Shown here in pieces: positions 52,865-61,987 of a stretch of DNA of 64,000 bases. Numbering within the stretch: position 1 is the stretch's first letter; each line of letters opens with the position of its first letter. The stretch lies in contig CAVPGM010000025.1 in assembly GCA_963703945.1 (NCBI GenBank), positions 186,001 to 250,000 of the forward strand. Direction: 5' to 3'. A program made the position numbers and the translations under genes. Source of the DNA: JALORV01 sp963703945 (GTDB lineage: Bacteria > Pseudomonadota > Gammaproteobacteria > Burkholderiales > Burkholderiaceae_F). The notes under the pieces are model-generated. The model saw only the letters and a list, made by a program, of their open reading frames with translations. It was not told where the DNA came from and searched no databases.

Positions 52865-53542
52865 ATGACGAGCAAGTCAGGCAAAGCAAGACCGCAAGCA
52901 CCGGCGCGCGCGGCCGAGATCGTTCGTGAGTACGGTCCCTTCGCCGGTGTCGAGCAGATTGGCGGCGTCACGCACGACGGCCACCGCGTCTGGGCCGCCA
53001 CCGGACCCAGGCTGGTCGCGTTCGATCCGGAGAGCGGCCAACTCGCGCGCACGCTCGAGCGCGCCGCCGACGCCGGCACCGCATTCGACGGCAAGTACCT
53101 CTACCAGATCGCCGAAGCGCGCATCGACAAGATCGATCCCACTACTGGCGATGTCGTGTCGTCGATTCCGGCGCCAGGCAACGGCAGCGACTCGGGCCTC
53201 GCCTGGGCCGAGGGCAGCCTGTGGGTGGGGCAGTACCGCGATCGCAAGATCCACCAGATCGATCCCGCGACGGGCGCAATCCTTCGCACCATCGAGTCCA
53301 ACCGCTTCGTCACCGGCGTGACCTGGGTCGACGGTGAGTTGTGGCACGGCACCTGGGAAGGCGACGAGAGCGATATCCGCCGAATCGACCCGGACAGCGG
53401 CGCCGTGCTCGAGCGGCTGGAGATGCCGCGCGGCACCGCCGTCAGCGGCATGGAGTCCGACGGGGCAGACCTGTTTTATTGCGGCGGCGGAGCGACCGGC
53501 AAGGTGCGGGCCGTGCGACGCCCTAAGAGAGAGAAACGATGA
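52865..53542 (+). CDS. Beta-propeller protein (PQQ/glutaminyl-cyclase-like repeats)
   Basis: 225 residues, intact, no signal peptide. Repeated blades such as VTHDGHRVWAATGPRLVAFD, GKYLYQIAEARIDKIDPTTG, EGSLWVGQYRDRKIHQIDPA and TWVDGELWHGTWEGDESDIR match a six-bladed propeller of the streptogramin-lyase/glutamine-cyclotransferase type. The function is unknown. Stop overlaps the DUF899 gene start by four bases, so the two are likely made together. Confidence 0.72.
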   Translation: MTSKSGKARPQAPARAAEIVREYGPFAGVEQIGGVTHDGHRVWAATGPRLVAFDPESGQLARTLERAADAGTAFDGKYLYQIAEARIDKIDPTTGDVVSSIPAPGNGSDSGLAWAEGSLWVGQYRDRKIHQIDPATGAILRTIESNRFVTGVTWVDGELWHGTWEGDESDIRRIDPDSGAVLERLEMPRGTAVSGMESDGADLFYCGGGATGKVRAVRRPKREKR

Positions 53543-54447
53543 CCGAGCAACCTCGGACGAATCTTCGAACCAAGGAGCACACCATGAACACCGCCATTGC
53601 AGAAGCGAGCACCGTGAACCATCCCGTCGTGTCCAGGGACCGATGGATTGCCGCGCGCAAGACGCTGCTGGCGCGCGAGAAGGAGCTGACGCGCCTGCGC
53701 GACCAGGTCGCCCGCGAGCGCCGCGCGCTGCCGTGGGTGCGCATCGACAAGAACTACGTGTTCGATACAACCGAGGGCCAGCGCACGCTCGCCGAACTGT
53801 TCGAAGGCCGCCGTCAGCTGCTGGTGCAGCACTTCATGTTCGGCCCGGGGTGGGAGCAAGGCTGCCCGAGCTGCTCGTTCATGGCCGACCACAGCGACGG
53901 CATGACCGTGCACCTGGCGCATCGCGACGTCACGTTCGTCGCGATCTCGCGCGCGCCGCTGGCCGAGATCGAGCGCTTTCGCAAGCGCATGGGCTGGCGG
54001 TTCAGGTGGGTGTCCTCGAATCGCAGCGACTTCAACTACGACTTTGCCGTTTCATTCACACCGGAAGAAAGGGCCAAGGGCGAGGTCTACTACAACTACG
54101 GCATACAGCCCTTTGAATCGGAGGAATTGCCCGGCATCAGCGTGTTCTACAAGGACGACGCGGGCGAGGTCTTCCACACCTATTCGACCTACAGGCGCGG
54201 TGTCGAAGTGATGATGGGCACGTACAACCTGCTTGATCTCACACCCAAGGGTCGCGACGAAGAGCCAGGCGAGGGCATGGCCTGGACGCGCCACCACGAC
54301 CGCTACGAATCGACACAGGCGGCGCGCAGCGGCCAGCTCGGCACGAGGCGCACGCCTGAAGGGCGAACGGCCTGTGCTGCGCACCTGTCATGGCAAGCCT
54401 TTGGTCATGGCTCGCGGTCGCAGGGCTCGGCGCCCTGCACGGGCTGA
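53539..54447 (+). CDS. DUF899-family thioredoxin-like protein
   Basis: The core of about 245 residues matches DUF899: VVSRDRWIAARKTLLAREKE, RALPWVRIDKNYVFDTTEGQ, FGPGWEQGCPSCSFMADHSD (CPSC motif), VTFVAISRAPLAEIERFRKR, MGWRFRWVSSNRSDFNYDF and AWTRHHDRYE. After the last motif, which is normally close to the C-terminus, the frame runs on for some 56 low-complexity residues and overlaps the next gene by 58 bases. I suspect a base slip near 54310 and a true end near 54360. Function unknown; a peroxiredoxin-like fold is likely. Confidence 0.8.
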   Translation: MTEQPRTNLRTKEHTMNTAIAEASTVNHPVVSRDRWIAARKTLLAREKELTRLRDQVARERRALPWVRIDKNYVFDTTEGQRTLAELFEGRRQLLVQHFMFGPGWEQGCPSCSFMADHSDGMTVHLAHRDVTFVAISRAPLAEIERFRKRMGWRFRWVSSNRSDFNYDFAVSFTPEERAKGEVYYNYGIQPFESEELPGISVFYKDDAGEVFHTYSTYRRGVEVMMGTYNLLDLTPKGRDEEPGEGMAWTRHHDRYESTQAARSGQLGTRRTPEGRTACAAHLSWQAFGHGSRSQGSAPCTG

Positions 54448-54965
54448 ACCCTGCCACCGGCTGGATGTTTGCCGCCGCCTGGGGCGTGCAGTCGCGCGAT
54501 CGGTCGCGGGCGCTGCGAGCCCTGATGCCGATCGCGGTCGGGCACGGCGCATCGGTCGCGCTTGTGGCCGCCGCGGTCGCACTCGGCCTGGCGATGGACC
54601 GCGTTGCGCTGCAAGCATTGGCGGGCGGGCTGCTTGTCGTCGTCGCGATCGTTCACCTGTCGGGCCGCACACCCAGGCGCGCTCGCGCGCCGGCGGGACA
54701 TGCCGGGCTGGCGCTCTGGTCATTCATGATGTCCAGCGCGCACGGCGCCGGATTGATGCTGGTGCCGGCGCTGATCCCGCTTTGCATCGGAGACGCGCCG
54801 GCCCGGCAGATCACTGCATCGGGCTCGCTGACGCTGGCGCTTGCGGCGGTCGGCGTCCACACGGCGGCGATGCTCACCGTCACCGGCCTGATCGCCACCG
54901 GAGTTTGTCAGGGCTTTGACGCCGGCGCCCGCTTGCTCCGAAGCCTCAGGCCCGCTCCGCGTTGA
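54390..54965 (+). CDS. Conserved membrane protein
   Basis: 191 residues and about five hydrophobic helices: SWLAVAGLGALHGLNPATGW, MPIAVGHGASVALVAAAVAL, ALQALAGGLLVVVAIVHLSG, LALWSFMMSSAHGAGLMLVP, SLTLALAAVGVHTAAMLTVT. The HGLNP and VGHG motifs recall NicO/RcnA-like or SoxW-type metal and sulfur transporters, but I cannot assign it. Intact. Its 3' end overlaps the convergent DUF2157 gene by 20 bases. Confidence 0.65.
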   Translation: MASLWSWLAVAGLGALHGLNPATGWMFAAAWGVQSRDRSRALRALMPIAVGHGASVALVAAAVALGLAMDRVALQALAGGLLVVVAIVHLSGRTPRRARAPAGHAGLALWSFMMSSAHGAGLMLVPALIPLCIGDAPARQITASGSLTLALAAVGVHTAAMLTVTGLIATGVCQGFDAGARLLRSLRPAPR

Positions 54966-56058
54966 TGCCGAGCGCTTGATGCCGCGTTTCGAGCAGTTCG
55001 CGCCAGCCTGCAGGAAGGCTGCTGCGTAGCGCCGCACTGATACGCGCCTCGTTGCGCTGCCACCAGATTCCGACGGCAACAATCGCCAGGCCGATGAATG
55101 TGAGCGCGAACGGAAACAGCAAACTGTCCTGGAACACCTTGTAGGACAGGTGCCCCAGGTAGCAGGCGATCCCGATTCCGCCGAAGACGGCAAAGACTCG
55201 ACGACCCAGGATTGCGCCGATCGCGACCATGGCGAGGTTGATCAGCAGGTAAACGAACTTGCCGATCTCGGAACTCGAGTCCTGCATCGTCAGCCCGCCC
55301 CAGAAGGTCAGCGTGCCGAAGATGTAGAGCCAGAACGCGAAGTCGCGTCCCTGCGCGTATGACTTGCGGGCCCGGAAGTCGACCCACACCGCGATGGCCA
55401 GCATGCCGAGGCCGAAGACCAGCGAGAAGTCGCGGTAGTACTGCCACTCGTTCCATCCCGGCCGGTCTGCAAAGACGATCATCCGGGCCAGGTCCATGCT
55501 CATGTACCAAAGCGTCACGGCGAGCGGCATGACCATGAACGGATACCGCAGCCGCCACAGCCCGATCGTGGCGGCGATCAGCGTCACGAACTCGAGCGTG
55601 ATCCAGCGCCAGTCGATGTGCGTGTGGTAGGCGCGGTAGTGCTGGCCGGCGCCTCCGGGAGGCCACCAGCCCAGGCCCGATTGCAGCGCCCAGGCGGCGA
55701 GCGGAACCAGAACGATCGCCAAGGTCGCCAGGATCCCGGCTGGCAACATCAGTTTGCGGGCGGCGAGCGAACGAGCAGCCAAGACGCATCCGACGGCATA
55801 CGCCACGGCGATCGCGCACAGCGCCCATGGGCCGAACCGCTCCCAGCCCAGGTTCATGAAAAGGGACATCGCGCCGATGGCGATCATGCCGCCCAGGTAG
55901 TAGAGGACGTGCGTGATGGAGAACCGCGGAGCGACGTCGGGCGCGGCGGCCCGCTCAGCACTCCAGCGGGACCAGAGAGCTGACCCCTGCTGGGCGCTGA
56001 TCACGCCGTCGTGCACCGCTTTCTCGAGGTCGAGCTGGGTGACGCGCAACGCGGTCAT
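54946..56058 (-). CDS. DUF2157-type multi-pass membrane protein
   Basis: 370 residues, intact. A cytoplasmic N-terminus (TQLDLEKAVHDGVISAQQGS, ALWSRWSAERA) is followed by about ten membrane helices (THVLYYLGGMIAIGAMSLFM, WALCAIAVAYAVGCVLAARS, GILATLAIVLVPLAAWALQS, LLINLAMVAIGAILGRRVFA, ALTFIGLAIVAVGIWW). The N-terminal arrangement is that of DUF2157 proteins. Function unknown. AGGAGAC precedes the start. Confidence 0.75.
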   Translation of the reverse strand: MTALRVTQLDLEKAVHDGVISAQQGSALWSRWSAERAAAPDVAPRFSITHVLYYLGGMIAIGAMSLFMNLGWERFGPWALCAIAVAYAVGCVLAARSLAARKLMLPAGILATLAIVLVPLAAWALQSGLGWWPPGGAGQHYRAYHTHIDWRWITLEFVTLIAATIGLWRLRYPFMVMPLAVTLWYMSMDLARMIVFADRPGWNEWQYYRDFSLVFGLGMLAIAVWVDFRARKSYAQGRDFAFWLYIFGTLTFWGGLTMQDSSSEIGKFVYLLINLAMVAIGAILGRRVFAVFGGIGIACYLGHLSYKVFQDSLLFPFALTFIGLAIVAVGIWWQRNEARISAALRSSLPAGWRELLETRHQALGINAERA

Positions 56059-56195
56059 ACCGTCTCCTTATGGACGTTCTTGCAAGCAAGCATCCTGCGA
56101 CGAGCGCCAGGCAACGCTCAAGTAAAAAGTGAAGTTCGTCCGCTCCGAGGCAAATCAAACCTAACGATCAGAGGTTCGCAAATCGCCGCCTGTCA

Positions 56196-56747
56196 TTAGG
56201 ACTCCCCTTCCGCCTGGCCCCTATCGCGCGCGAGGTACTCAACAACGGACTCGACAAGGAAAGGATGCGGCGTCGACTTGACGATGGCGGCTGACGCCCA
56301 CGGGTACGAAAGGCGAAGCAGCCAGGCTCGGACTTCGATTGCGGCTTCCGGCGGCAGCACCAGCATCTGATCGATCGCAATCACCAAGCGAGTCGCCAAA
56401 CGCATGCGGTCAGCGAGAAATGTCCAATCGTATCGGCCGCAGCCAACGCGAATGCTCTGTGACTCCTTCTCGGACATCGAAACCAGCCAGTCGCACGAGA
56501 ACTCCGTGTCGTTCTCGCCTGGGCGAGACATGTAAAACGAGTAGATGTTCTCGTAGGTCTGGTTGAAGCGTCGAACCAGAACATCGGCTATCGCTTCAAT
56601 ACCGCGGGTCATCGACGGGAACTGGATCTCGGCGGATCGGTTGTTGATCTCCAGGTGCGCGTCGTGAGCGAAGACATTGCTCAGCAGATGAGGACGGTTT
56701 TCATCCTTTGCATGAAAGTAGTCGCGAAGCACGCGTTCGGGCGACAT
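56196..56747 (-). CDS. NTF2/SnoaL-like hypothetical protein
   Basis: 183 residues, intact. MSPERVLRDYFHAKDENRPH, LSNVFAHDAHLEINNRSAEI and YENIYSFYMSRPGENDTEFS suggest an NTF2-like fold for the first 130 residues; the remainder is a helical extension not usual for the family. No clear partner. The gene is less GC-rich than most of the window. Confidence 0.6.
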   Translation of the reverse strand: MSPERVLRDYFHAKDENRPHLLSNVFAHDAHLEINNRSAEIQFPSMTRGIEAIADVLVRRFNQTYENIYSFYMSRPGENDTEFSCDWLVSMSEKESQSIRVGCGRYDWTFLADRMRLATRLVIAIDQMLVLPPEAAIEVRAWLLRLSYPWASAAIVKSTPHPFLVESVVEYLARDRGQAEGES

Positions 56748-56774
56748 GCGGCTGCCTCCGCAGCGATTGTCTGA

Positions 56775-57038
56775 CTAGGGAACTCGGCTCGCCGCTTCCG
56801 CAGATGTGATGACCGGCAAGACCTCGAAATCCACCAGATCGGACCAGCGGCCAATCCACTGGTCGAGCGCGGTTCGGCTCTCGCAATCCATGACCTGATA
56901 GCAGTTTGCGAGATCAGTGGTCACCCAGCTCGCGACATACGTCACTCCGGGCGGCGCCAGGCGGCCGGATTCGCGGAATCTGCGATAGACGGGCGACGGA
57001 TCGCCATCCTTGAAGTGCTCGATGACCAGGAAGAGCAC
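56775..57038 (-). CDS. DUF3303-family small protein
   Basis: 87 residues: MLFLVIEHFKDGDPSPVYRR, FRESGRLAPPGVTYVASWVT, TDLANCYQVMDCESRTALDQ. A ferredoxin-like-fold DUF3303 domain over the whole length. Function unknown. Intact; 27 bases upstream of the NTF2-like gene on the same strand and possibly co-transcribed. Confidence 0.78.
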   Translation of the reverse strand: MLFLVIEHFKDGDPSPVYRRFRESGRLAPPGVTYVASWVTTDLANCYQVMDCESRTALDQWIGRWSDLVDFEVLPVITSAEAASRVP

Positions 57039-57323
57039 AGTACCTCCGCACGGGCCCGACCTCGAAGGAATGGCCGCCTTTCGGCTATTTTGTGGCTACC
57101 CGGGATCGGCGGCAACTGGCCAGAGGAAGTAATCTTTCCGCGTTTCCCGTATGTCCCCTGGGCTGCCACGCGAGCCGGTGCCCCGTCCGCAGAGGATCGC
57201 GAGTTGCTGGTGGAGGTCATAGCGGATCTTGTCGTCCGGATCGACACTATCCCTGTGTGGCTGGGGCGCCCGACCGGTGCCGAGGCCGCATCCCAGGGAC
57301 CAACCGCAGGAGGTACGCAACCT

Positions 57324-58350
57324 ATGGACGGTCAAAGCGAATTGGAAGCAACGATACGAGCGCTGGTTCAGAAGGGCAAAGGGATACTGGCAGCCGACGA
57401 AAGCAGCCCGACGATTGCCAAGCGGTTCAAGTCGATCGGCGTCGAGTCGACGGAGGAAAACCGCCGCGTCTATCGCGAGTACCTGCTTGGCGACACCGGG
57501 GCTCGGTGAGTACATCAGCGGCGTCATCTTCTTTGAAGAGACGCTTGGCCAGCGGGCCGGAGACGGCACGCCGTTGCCGCAACTGGCGGCACGCCAGGGC
57601 ATCGTGCCCGGCATCAAGGTCGACGCCGGCAAGATTCCGTTGGCGCACGCGCCCGGGGATGAAATCACCCAGGGTCTGGATGGACTCGCGAAGCGCCTGG
57701 ACGCTTACAAGCAGCAGGGCGCGCGGTTCGCGAAATGGCGCGCCGTCTACAACGTATCCGGCACGCTGCCGAGTCGGCTGGCGATCGAGGCCAATGCCGA
57801 AGCGCTGGCGCGCTACGCCGCGATCTGCCAGGAGCAGGACTTCGTTCCGATCGTTGAACCCGAGGTCCTGAGCGACGGTGACCACAGCATCGATCGCTGC
57901 GCCGAAGTGACCGAGGCCGTTCTGCATGAAGTCTTCCACGCGCTGAATCGGCATCGGGTCGTTCTCGAGCACGCTCTGCTGAAGCCGAGCATGGTCGTGC
58001 CCGGCAGGGAGCACACGCAGAAAGCAGCGCCGGCCGAGGTCGCCACCTACACGATCCGCACGCTGCAACGCACGGTGCCGGCCGCAGTGCCGGGCATCTT
58101 CTTCCTTTCCGGTGGCCAGACGCCGACTGAGGCGACTGCGAATCTTGACGCCATCAACCGGCTCGGCGCACAGCCGTGGCAACTGAGCTTTTCGTATGGG
58201 CGCGCACTGCAGGATCCCGCGCTGAAGGCCTGGAGGGGCCAGACTGACAACCGGCAACAGACTCAGAAAGCCCTGTTCGAGCGCGCCCGACTCAATAGCG
58301 CGGCGCGCGAAGGAAAGTACGCCGCGTCGCTGGAGGATTCGAACGCGTGA
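57324..58350 (+). CDS. Class I fructose-bisphosphate aldolase (one frameshift)
   Basis: About 341 residues. KGKGILAADESSPTIAKRF is the N-terminal signature with the phosphate-binding Ser. After one extra base near 57498 come SGVIFFEETLGQRAGDGTPL, GIVPGIKVDAGKIPLAHAPG, FAKWRAVYNV and the Schiff-base Lys in LEHALLKPSMVVPG. Animal/plant-type class I enzyme, used in glycolysis or the Calvin cycle. AGGAGG at 57308-57313 precedes ATG 57324. No other sugar-metabolism gene is adjacent. Confidence 0.93.
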
Positions 58351-58478
58351 GCGTACCGCCGACAAATCACCGTGATTCCGCCTGCGATCGGGTCACCCCC
58401 TGAGAATCGCTCGTCCAATTGCGGACGCGACTGGGTAAGGCGAAAATCGCCGCAAAACGGACGAATCTGGGAAACGTC

Positions 58479-59039
58479 ATGGCAAGAGCCCGTCCTAACC
58501 GTTTACGACCGATCGTCATCGCCGCAGCGCTCGTCGCAAGTTTTCCCTTGTCGGCAAACACTGCTGTCAGCTACGGCAAGATCACCGCCGTCAAGCCTGT
58601 CAAGGTCGAGAACCCGTCCGCGCAGACTGCAGGCGCGCTCGTGGGTGGGGTTATCGGCCTTGCTTCGGGGCGCGGCCAGTCGGGCAGCAACAAGGCGCTG
58701 CGCGCCGTTGGCGGCGGTGTGGCCGGCCAGCAAGTGGGCAAGCTTGCAAGCTCCAAGCAGGCTTTCGAGTACACCATCCTCGTGGGCGGAGCGACGACCA
58801 CGGTTGTTACCGATGAGGCGGGCATGCGCGTCGGCGACTGCGTTGCAGTCGAGCGCGGGGCTTATACAAACCTGCGACTCGTGGCGGATTCGCAATGCGC
58901 ACCGAAGGCCAAGCCACTGCCCACCGCCGCCCGGGAGGCCAATGCCTGTACCACGGCGAAGGACGAAGTATTGAAGTCGCAGACCGACGAGGAGTTCGAC
59001 CGCGCAGAACGCAAGATGCGCCTGCTTTGCGCAGACTGA
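58479..59039 (+). CDS. Glycine-zipper envelope protein
   Basis: 186 residues. A signal peptide (RPIVIAAALVASFPLSANTA), then a glycine-zipper 2TM segment AGALVGGVIGLASGRGQSGS, AVGGGVAGQQVGK of the SlyB/PcpY type (residues about 50-85), a small beta domain (FEYTILVGGATTTVVTDEAG) and a Cys-containing helical tail (SQCAPKA, NACTTAKDEVL, RLLCAD). No lipobox at the signal. Probably in the periplasm or inserted in the outer membrane. I chose ATG 58479; an upstream in-frame start at 58419 lengthens the signal. Confidence 0.72.
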   Translation: MARARPNRLRPIVIAAALVASFPLSANTAVSYGKITAVKPVKVENPSAQTAGALVGGVIGLASGRGQSGSNKALRAVGGGVAGQQVGKLASSKQAFEYTILVGGATTTVVTDEAGMRVGDCVAVERGAYTNLRLVADSQCAPKAKPLPTAAREANACTTAKDEVLKSQTDEEFDRAERKMRLLCAD

Positions 59040-59105
59040 GCGAGTCCACGGCCGCATTCGAGCTCTCTCCAACCCGTCCCAAACTGGATATACGCAACAG
59101 ATCCA

Positions 59106-59771
59106 TTACGGACTAGGCCGGAAAACCAGGAAATACTGGTTGGGAAGGAATCCGTGCTGTGCCACTTGCGAATAGCCGGCGAGCGTCATTTCCTCGGAAA
59201 CCTTCCGCGCCGAGATGCGCTCACTCTTTGGTGGACCGATCGGTGACTCGGCGGTGAAGTCGATGATCGCGACTTCTCCACCAGGCTTGAGACTGTCACG
59301 TAGTCGTTTGAAATAGACGATTCGATCACCGATATGGTGATAGGTGTCGACGAGTAGGACTCGATCGACTCGTTCCGGCAACGCTGCGCTTTCGGCCTTC
59401 GCCTGCACCGCCACCAAGTTGACCAAGCCCTCGCGCTTGGCGCGCTCTGCCAGGTACTTGACCATGTCGGGCTCGACATCCACCGCGTAGATGCGCCCAT
59501 TCGGGGTCATGTGCGCGAGACGTGCGGCGAAGTAGCCCGTGCCAGCACCGATGTCCGCGACCTTCGCGTCCGGTGCCAGCTTGAGCGCCATGATCACGTC
59601 GTGCGGTTTCTGCCAGCGGTCGCGCTCGGGATCGTCGAATACCTTGGCCCAACTGTCTGCATCCGAGAAGCGGTGCTCGTGCGTATGCGGCGTTTGAGCT
59701 AGTGCATTGACCGCTGTGAGCATGGAGACGCAGAAGCTGATGCGGAACAGAAAATGAATGGTGCAATCCAT
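59106..59771 (-). CDS. Secreted class I SAM-dependent methyltransferase
   Basis: 221 residues, intact. An N-terminal hydrophobic signal (FLFRISFCVSMLTAVNALAQ) is followed by HTHEHRFSDADSWAKVFDDP and a full methyltransferase domain: VADIGAGTGYFAARLAHMTP (motif I), GRIYAVDVEPDMVKYLAERA, VDRVLLVDTYHHI and GGEVAIIDFTAESPIG. Methyltransferases with export signals form a recognised but unexplained group, since SAM is cytoplasmic; the signal may only anchor it. The start lies inside a repeat also found at 63.9 kb. Confidence 0.8.
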   Translation of the reverse strand: MDCTIHFLFRISFCVSMLTAVNALAQTPHTHEHRFSDADSWAKVFDDPERDRWQKPHDVIMALKLAPDAKVADIGAGTGYFAARLAHMTPNGRIYAVDVEPDMVKYLAERAKREGLVNLVAVQAKAESAALPERVDRVLLVDTYHHIGDRIVYFKRLRDSLKPGGEVAIIDFTAESPIGPPKSERISARKVSEEMTLAGYSQVAQHGFLPNQYFLVFRPSP

Positions 59772-59834
59772 GGCGGCCTTCAGAACGGAAGTCTAGACGC
59801 CGCTGCTGAGCGAGGTTTCATCGACTACCGGCCA
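59762..59834. repeat. Dispersed intergenic repeat, copy A
   Basis: About 73 bases, imperfectly repeated at 63924-63994. Shared blocks, in order: AATCCATGG, TTCAGAAC, AAGTCT, GACGCCGC and CATCGACTACCGGCCA. On the minus strand it contains the ATG of the secreted methyltransferase gene. Confidence 0.75.
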
Positions 59835-59915
59835 CTATCGGACGCCGCTGTCACTTCCACAGTCCGCCGAAAAGCAGACAGAATCTCGTCTGGTTCCTCA
59901 TAGTGGAGCGCGCTT

Positions 59916-61085
59916 TTGGCATTTGATCCTCAGTCCGCAACGGCGGCCTATATCGACGCAATCGGCACCGACGCACTCGCCAAATCTGCGGCCTACACCG
60001 TGGGGAGTCACTGGCTGCTGCTGTGGGGTCTGCTCGTAGGCATAGCCGTCGCTTGGCTCATCATCCGCTCTGGACTTCTTGATCGCGTCGAAGCTCGACT
60101 GGGCAAGCGGGGCCCGAACACGCGAGCATTCGTGGTGAGCGCTGCCTACTTCCTTCTGGCCGGCGTCCTGTCTCTGCCCTGGGGGATGTACGAGGGGTGG
60201 TGGCGGGAGACCAGCTACGGCCGCTCCTCACAACCATTGGGCGACGCCTTCGGACAAAGCTTGCTCGGGATTTCAATCTCCGCCCTGATCGGCGGGCTGT
60301 TCTTCATGGGTGTGTACGCGCTCATTCGGCGCGCTGGCAAGCGTTGGTGGGTCTGGACCGGTGCATTGGCCGTAGCGGGCATCTCGGCCGTTTTGTTGGT
60401 GGCACCGGTGGTTATAGAGCCGCTATTCAACGAGTACAAGCCATTGCCGGATGGCCCGGTACGGTCAGCGCTGACCGACATGGCGCAACACGCCGGCATC
60501 CAACCCGATCGGATCTTCATCTACAACGGCTCCCGCCAGTCCAACAACTTCACCGCGAACGTCAGCGGGCTCGGACCTTACGCCCGAGTCGCCATCTCCG
60601 ACATTGCCTTGAAGGGAGCGTCACTGGATGAAGTCCGCGCCGTGACGGCCCACGAGATAGGGCACTACACCCTGGGTCACGTGTGGCGGTCCGTCCTGTT
60701 GTTCTCTTTGATCGCGATGCTTGCGTTTTTTGTCGCCGATCGCAGTTACGGCCGGCTTGCCGCGGCCTTGGGTACTCGTGCACCGCTGTCCAGTCCGACG
60801 AGCCTACCGGTGGTCATGGTGATGGTGTCATTGCTCTTCACGCTCGCTCTGCCGCTGATTAATGCGTTCACGCGGATCGGCGAGAAGCAGGCCGACCGCT
60901 ACTCACTGGAGACGGTGGGCCTGCCCGACGCCCTAGCGACCGCATTGGTGAAGACGGCGGAATACCGTTACCCGCGGCCGAATCCGGTGCAAGAGACGCT
61001 TTTCTACTCGCATCCTTCGGTGGAGCGGCGCGTGCGGATGGCCATGGACTGGAAAGCGGCGAATGCGGCCGAGCCAAACAAGTGA
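59916..61085 (+). CDS. M48-family metalloprotease (Ste24/CAAX-protease type)
   Basis: 389 residues, intact, TTG start (no better start in frame nearby). Several membrane helices (about 30-52, 75-92, 115-140, 150-172, 262-280, 300-325). The zinc site is H246-E-I-G-H250 in VTAHEIGHYTLGH with Glu323 in GEKQADRYSLE. Length and topology resemble Ste24/HtpX-like proteases of the inner membrane. Probable role in membrane-protein quality control. The upstream region contains repeat copy A. Confidence 0.88.
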   Translation: MAFDPQSATAAYIDAIGTDALAKSAAYTVGSHWLLLWGLLVGIAVAWLIIRSGLLDRVEARLGKRGPNTRAFVVSAAYFLLAGVLSLPWGMYEGWWRETSYGRSSQPLGDAFGQSLLGISISALIGGLFFMGVYALIRRAGKRWWVWTGALAVAGISAVLLVAPVVIEPLFNEYKPLPDGPVRSALTDMAQHAGIQPDRIFIYNGSRQSNNFTANVSGLGPYARVAISDIALKGASLDEVRAVTAHEIGHYTLGHVWRSVLLFSLIAMLAFFVADRSYGRLAAALGTRAPLSSPTSLPVVMVMVSLLFTLALPLINAFTRIGEKQADRYSLETVGLPDALATALVKTAEYRYPRPNPVQETLFYSHPSVERRVRMAMDWKAANAAEPNK

Positions 61086-61247
61086 CCTGAGTCGGCCACT
61101 TCCGGACAAATCGTCGCCTCTAGTCGGTCAGCATTAAAGCGGACATTATTCTGGACATCCTGCCGACACGGAGTGCCCTGTCATGAGTCCGCATGATCCG
61201 CCGCGGCCGCGCGCTCCTCGTTCCTTTAAGCGCGGAAAAGCCTGACC

Positions 61248-61871
61248 ATGAATGCCAGGCTCGAGACATTCTCCGATGGCGTCTTTGCCATTGCCATCAC
61301 CCTCCTGATCATCGAGATCAAGGTGCCGCCCGTGGAGTCGGTCCACTCCGTGGCCGATGTCTGGCGGGCGGTCCTCCACCTGTGGCCCTCGTTTTTTGCC
61401 CTCTCACTGAGTTTCGGCATCATCTTCATTTCGTGGCTCGGCCATCACAATCTCCTGAAGAACATTGAAAGGACATCAACTCCTTTTCAATTCGCGAATG
61501 GCTACCTGCTATTTACGGTCATCCTGATGCCGTTCTTCACGGCGTTCATGGCCGAGTATCTGAATACGCCATTCGCCCAGCCAGCCATCGTGTGCTACTC
61601 CCTCGTCGCGCTCTTGCACAACACCGGGTGGCTCGTGCTGCATCGATCGATTGCCAGCGCCGATCCGCCCCTTGTGAAAGATCCGATAGCCAGAGAACTC
61701 GGGAAGAAGGCATACCGGGGGACACAGTACGGATTCGTCATCTACGCCTCCCTCGCCCTGTTGGCGTGGTGGTTGCCATACGTCGCCTTGCTCCTGATCG
61801 TACTGACCTGGCTATTCTGGCTCTATGTCTCGATTACCGTGAAGCACCCGGAACCATTCCGCGCCGCATAG
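61248..61871 (+). CDS. TMEM175/DUF1211-family membrane protein, potassium channel type
   Basis: 207 residues, intact. Starts MNARLETFSDGVFAIAITLL, with the RxxxFSDGVFAIA selectivity-helix motif of bacterial TMEM175 channels, and has five further helices (LWPSFFALSLSFGIIFISWL, GYLLFTVILMPFFTAFMAEY, FVIYASLALLAWWLPYVALL). These form tetrameric potassium channels. Followed by a hairpin. Confidence 0.88.
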   Translation: MNARLETFSDGVFAIAITLLIIEIKVPPVESVHSVADVWRAVLHLWPSFFALSLSFGIIFISWLGHHNLLKNIERTSTPFQFANGYLLFTVILMPFFTAFMAEYLNTPFAQPAIVCYSLVALLHNTGWLVLHRSIASADPPLVKDPIARELGKKAYRGTQYGFVIYASLALLAWWLPYVALLLIVLTWLFWLYVSITVKHPEPFRAA

Positions 61872-61875
61872 GGCG

Positions 61876-61906
61876 GTAGGCGCCGCCTCAACGGCGGCTT
61901 CCCTAC
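61876..61906 (+). terminator. Hairpin after the TMEM175-type gene
   Basis: GTAGG-C-GCCGCC-TCAAC-GGCGGC-TT-CCCTAC: a stem of six GC pairs extended by an outer GTAGG/CCTAC stem, five bases beyond the stop. No T run, so termination strength is uncertain. Confidence 0.5.
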
Positions 61907-61924
61907 CTGTGGTGGAGAAGAATT

Positions 61925-61987
61925 AAGTTCGGAACGAGCGAACAAAGTTCGGAATGGTGGGCAGGTGATACCAAATTGAGTTCGGAA
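61925..61987. repeat. Three copies of AAGTTCGGAA in a gene-free stretch
   Basis: Copies at 61925-61934, 61945-61954 and 61978-61987 (the last as GAGTTCGGAA). They lie in the 416-base gap 61872-62287, in which I find no recognisable gene. Closely spaced short repeats like this can be transposase-binding ends of a lost insertion element or an operator array. Confidence 0.55.

Noticed and set aside
53539..54447. A C-terminal extension of the DUF899 protein as a novel domain
   Set aside because: It is low-complexity, overlaps the next gene and begins just after the usual family end, so a base slip is the simpler explanation.
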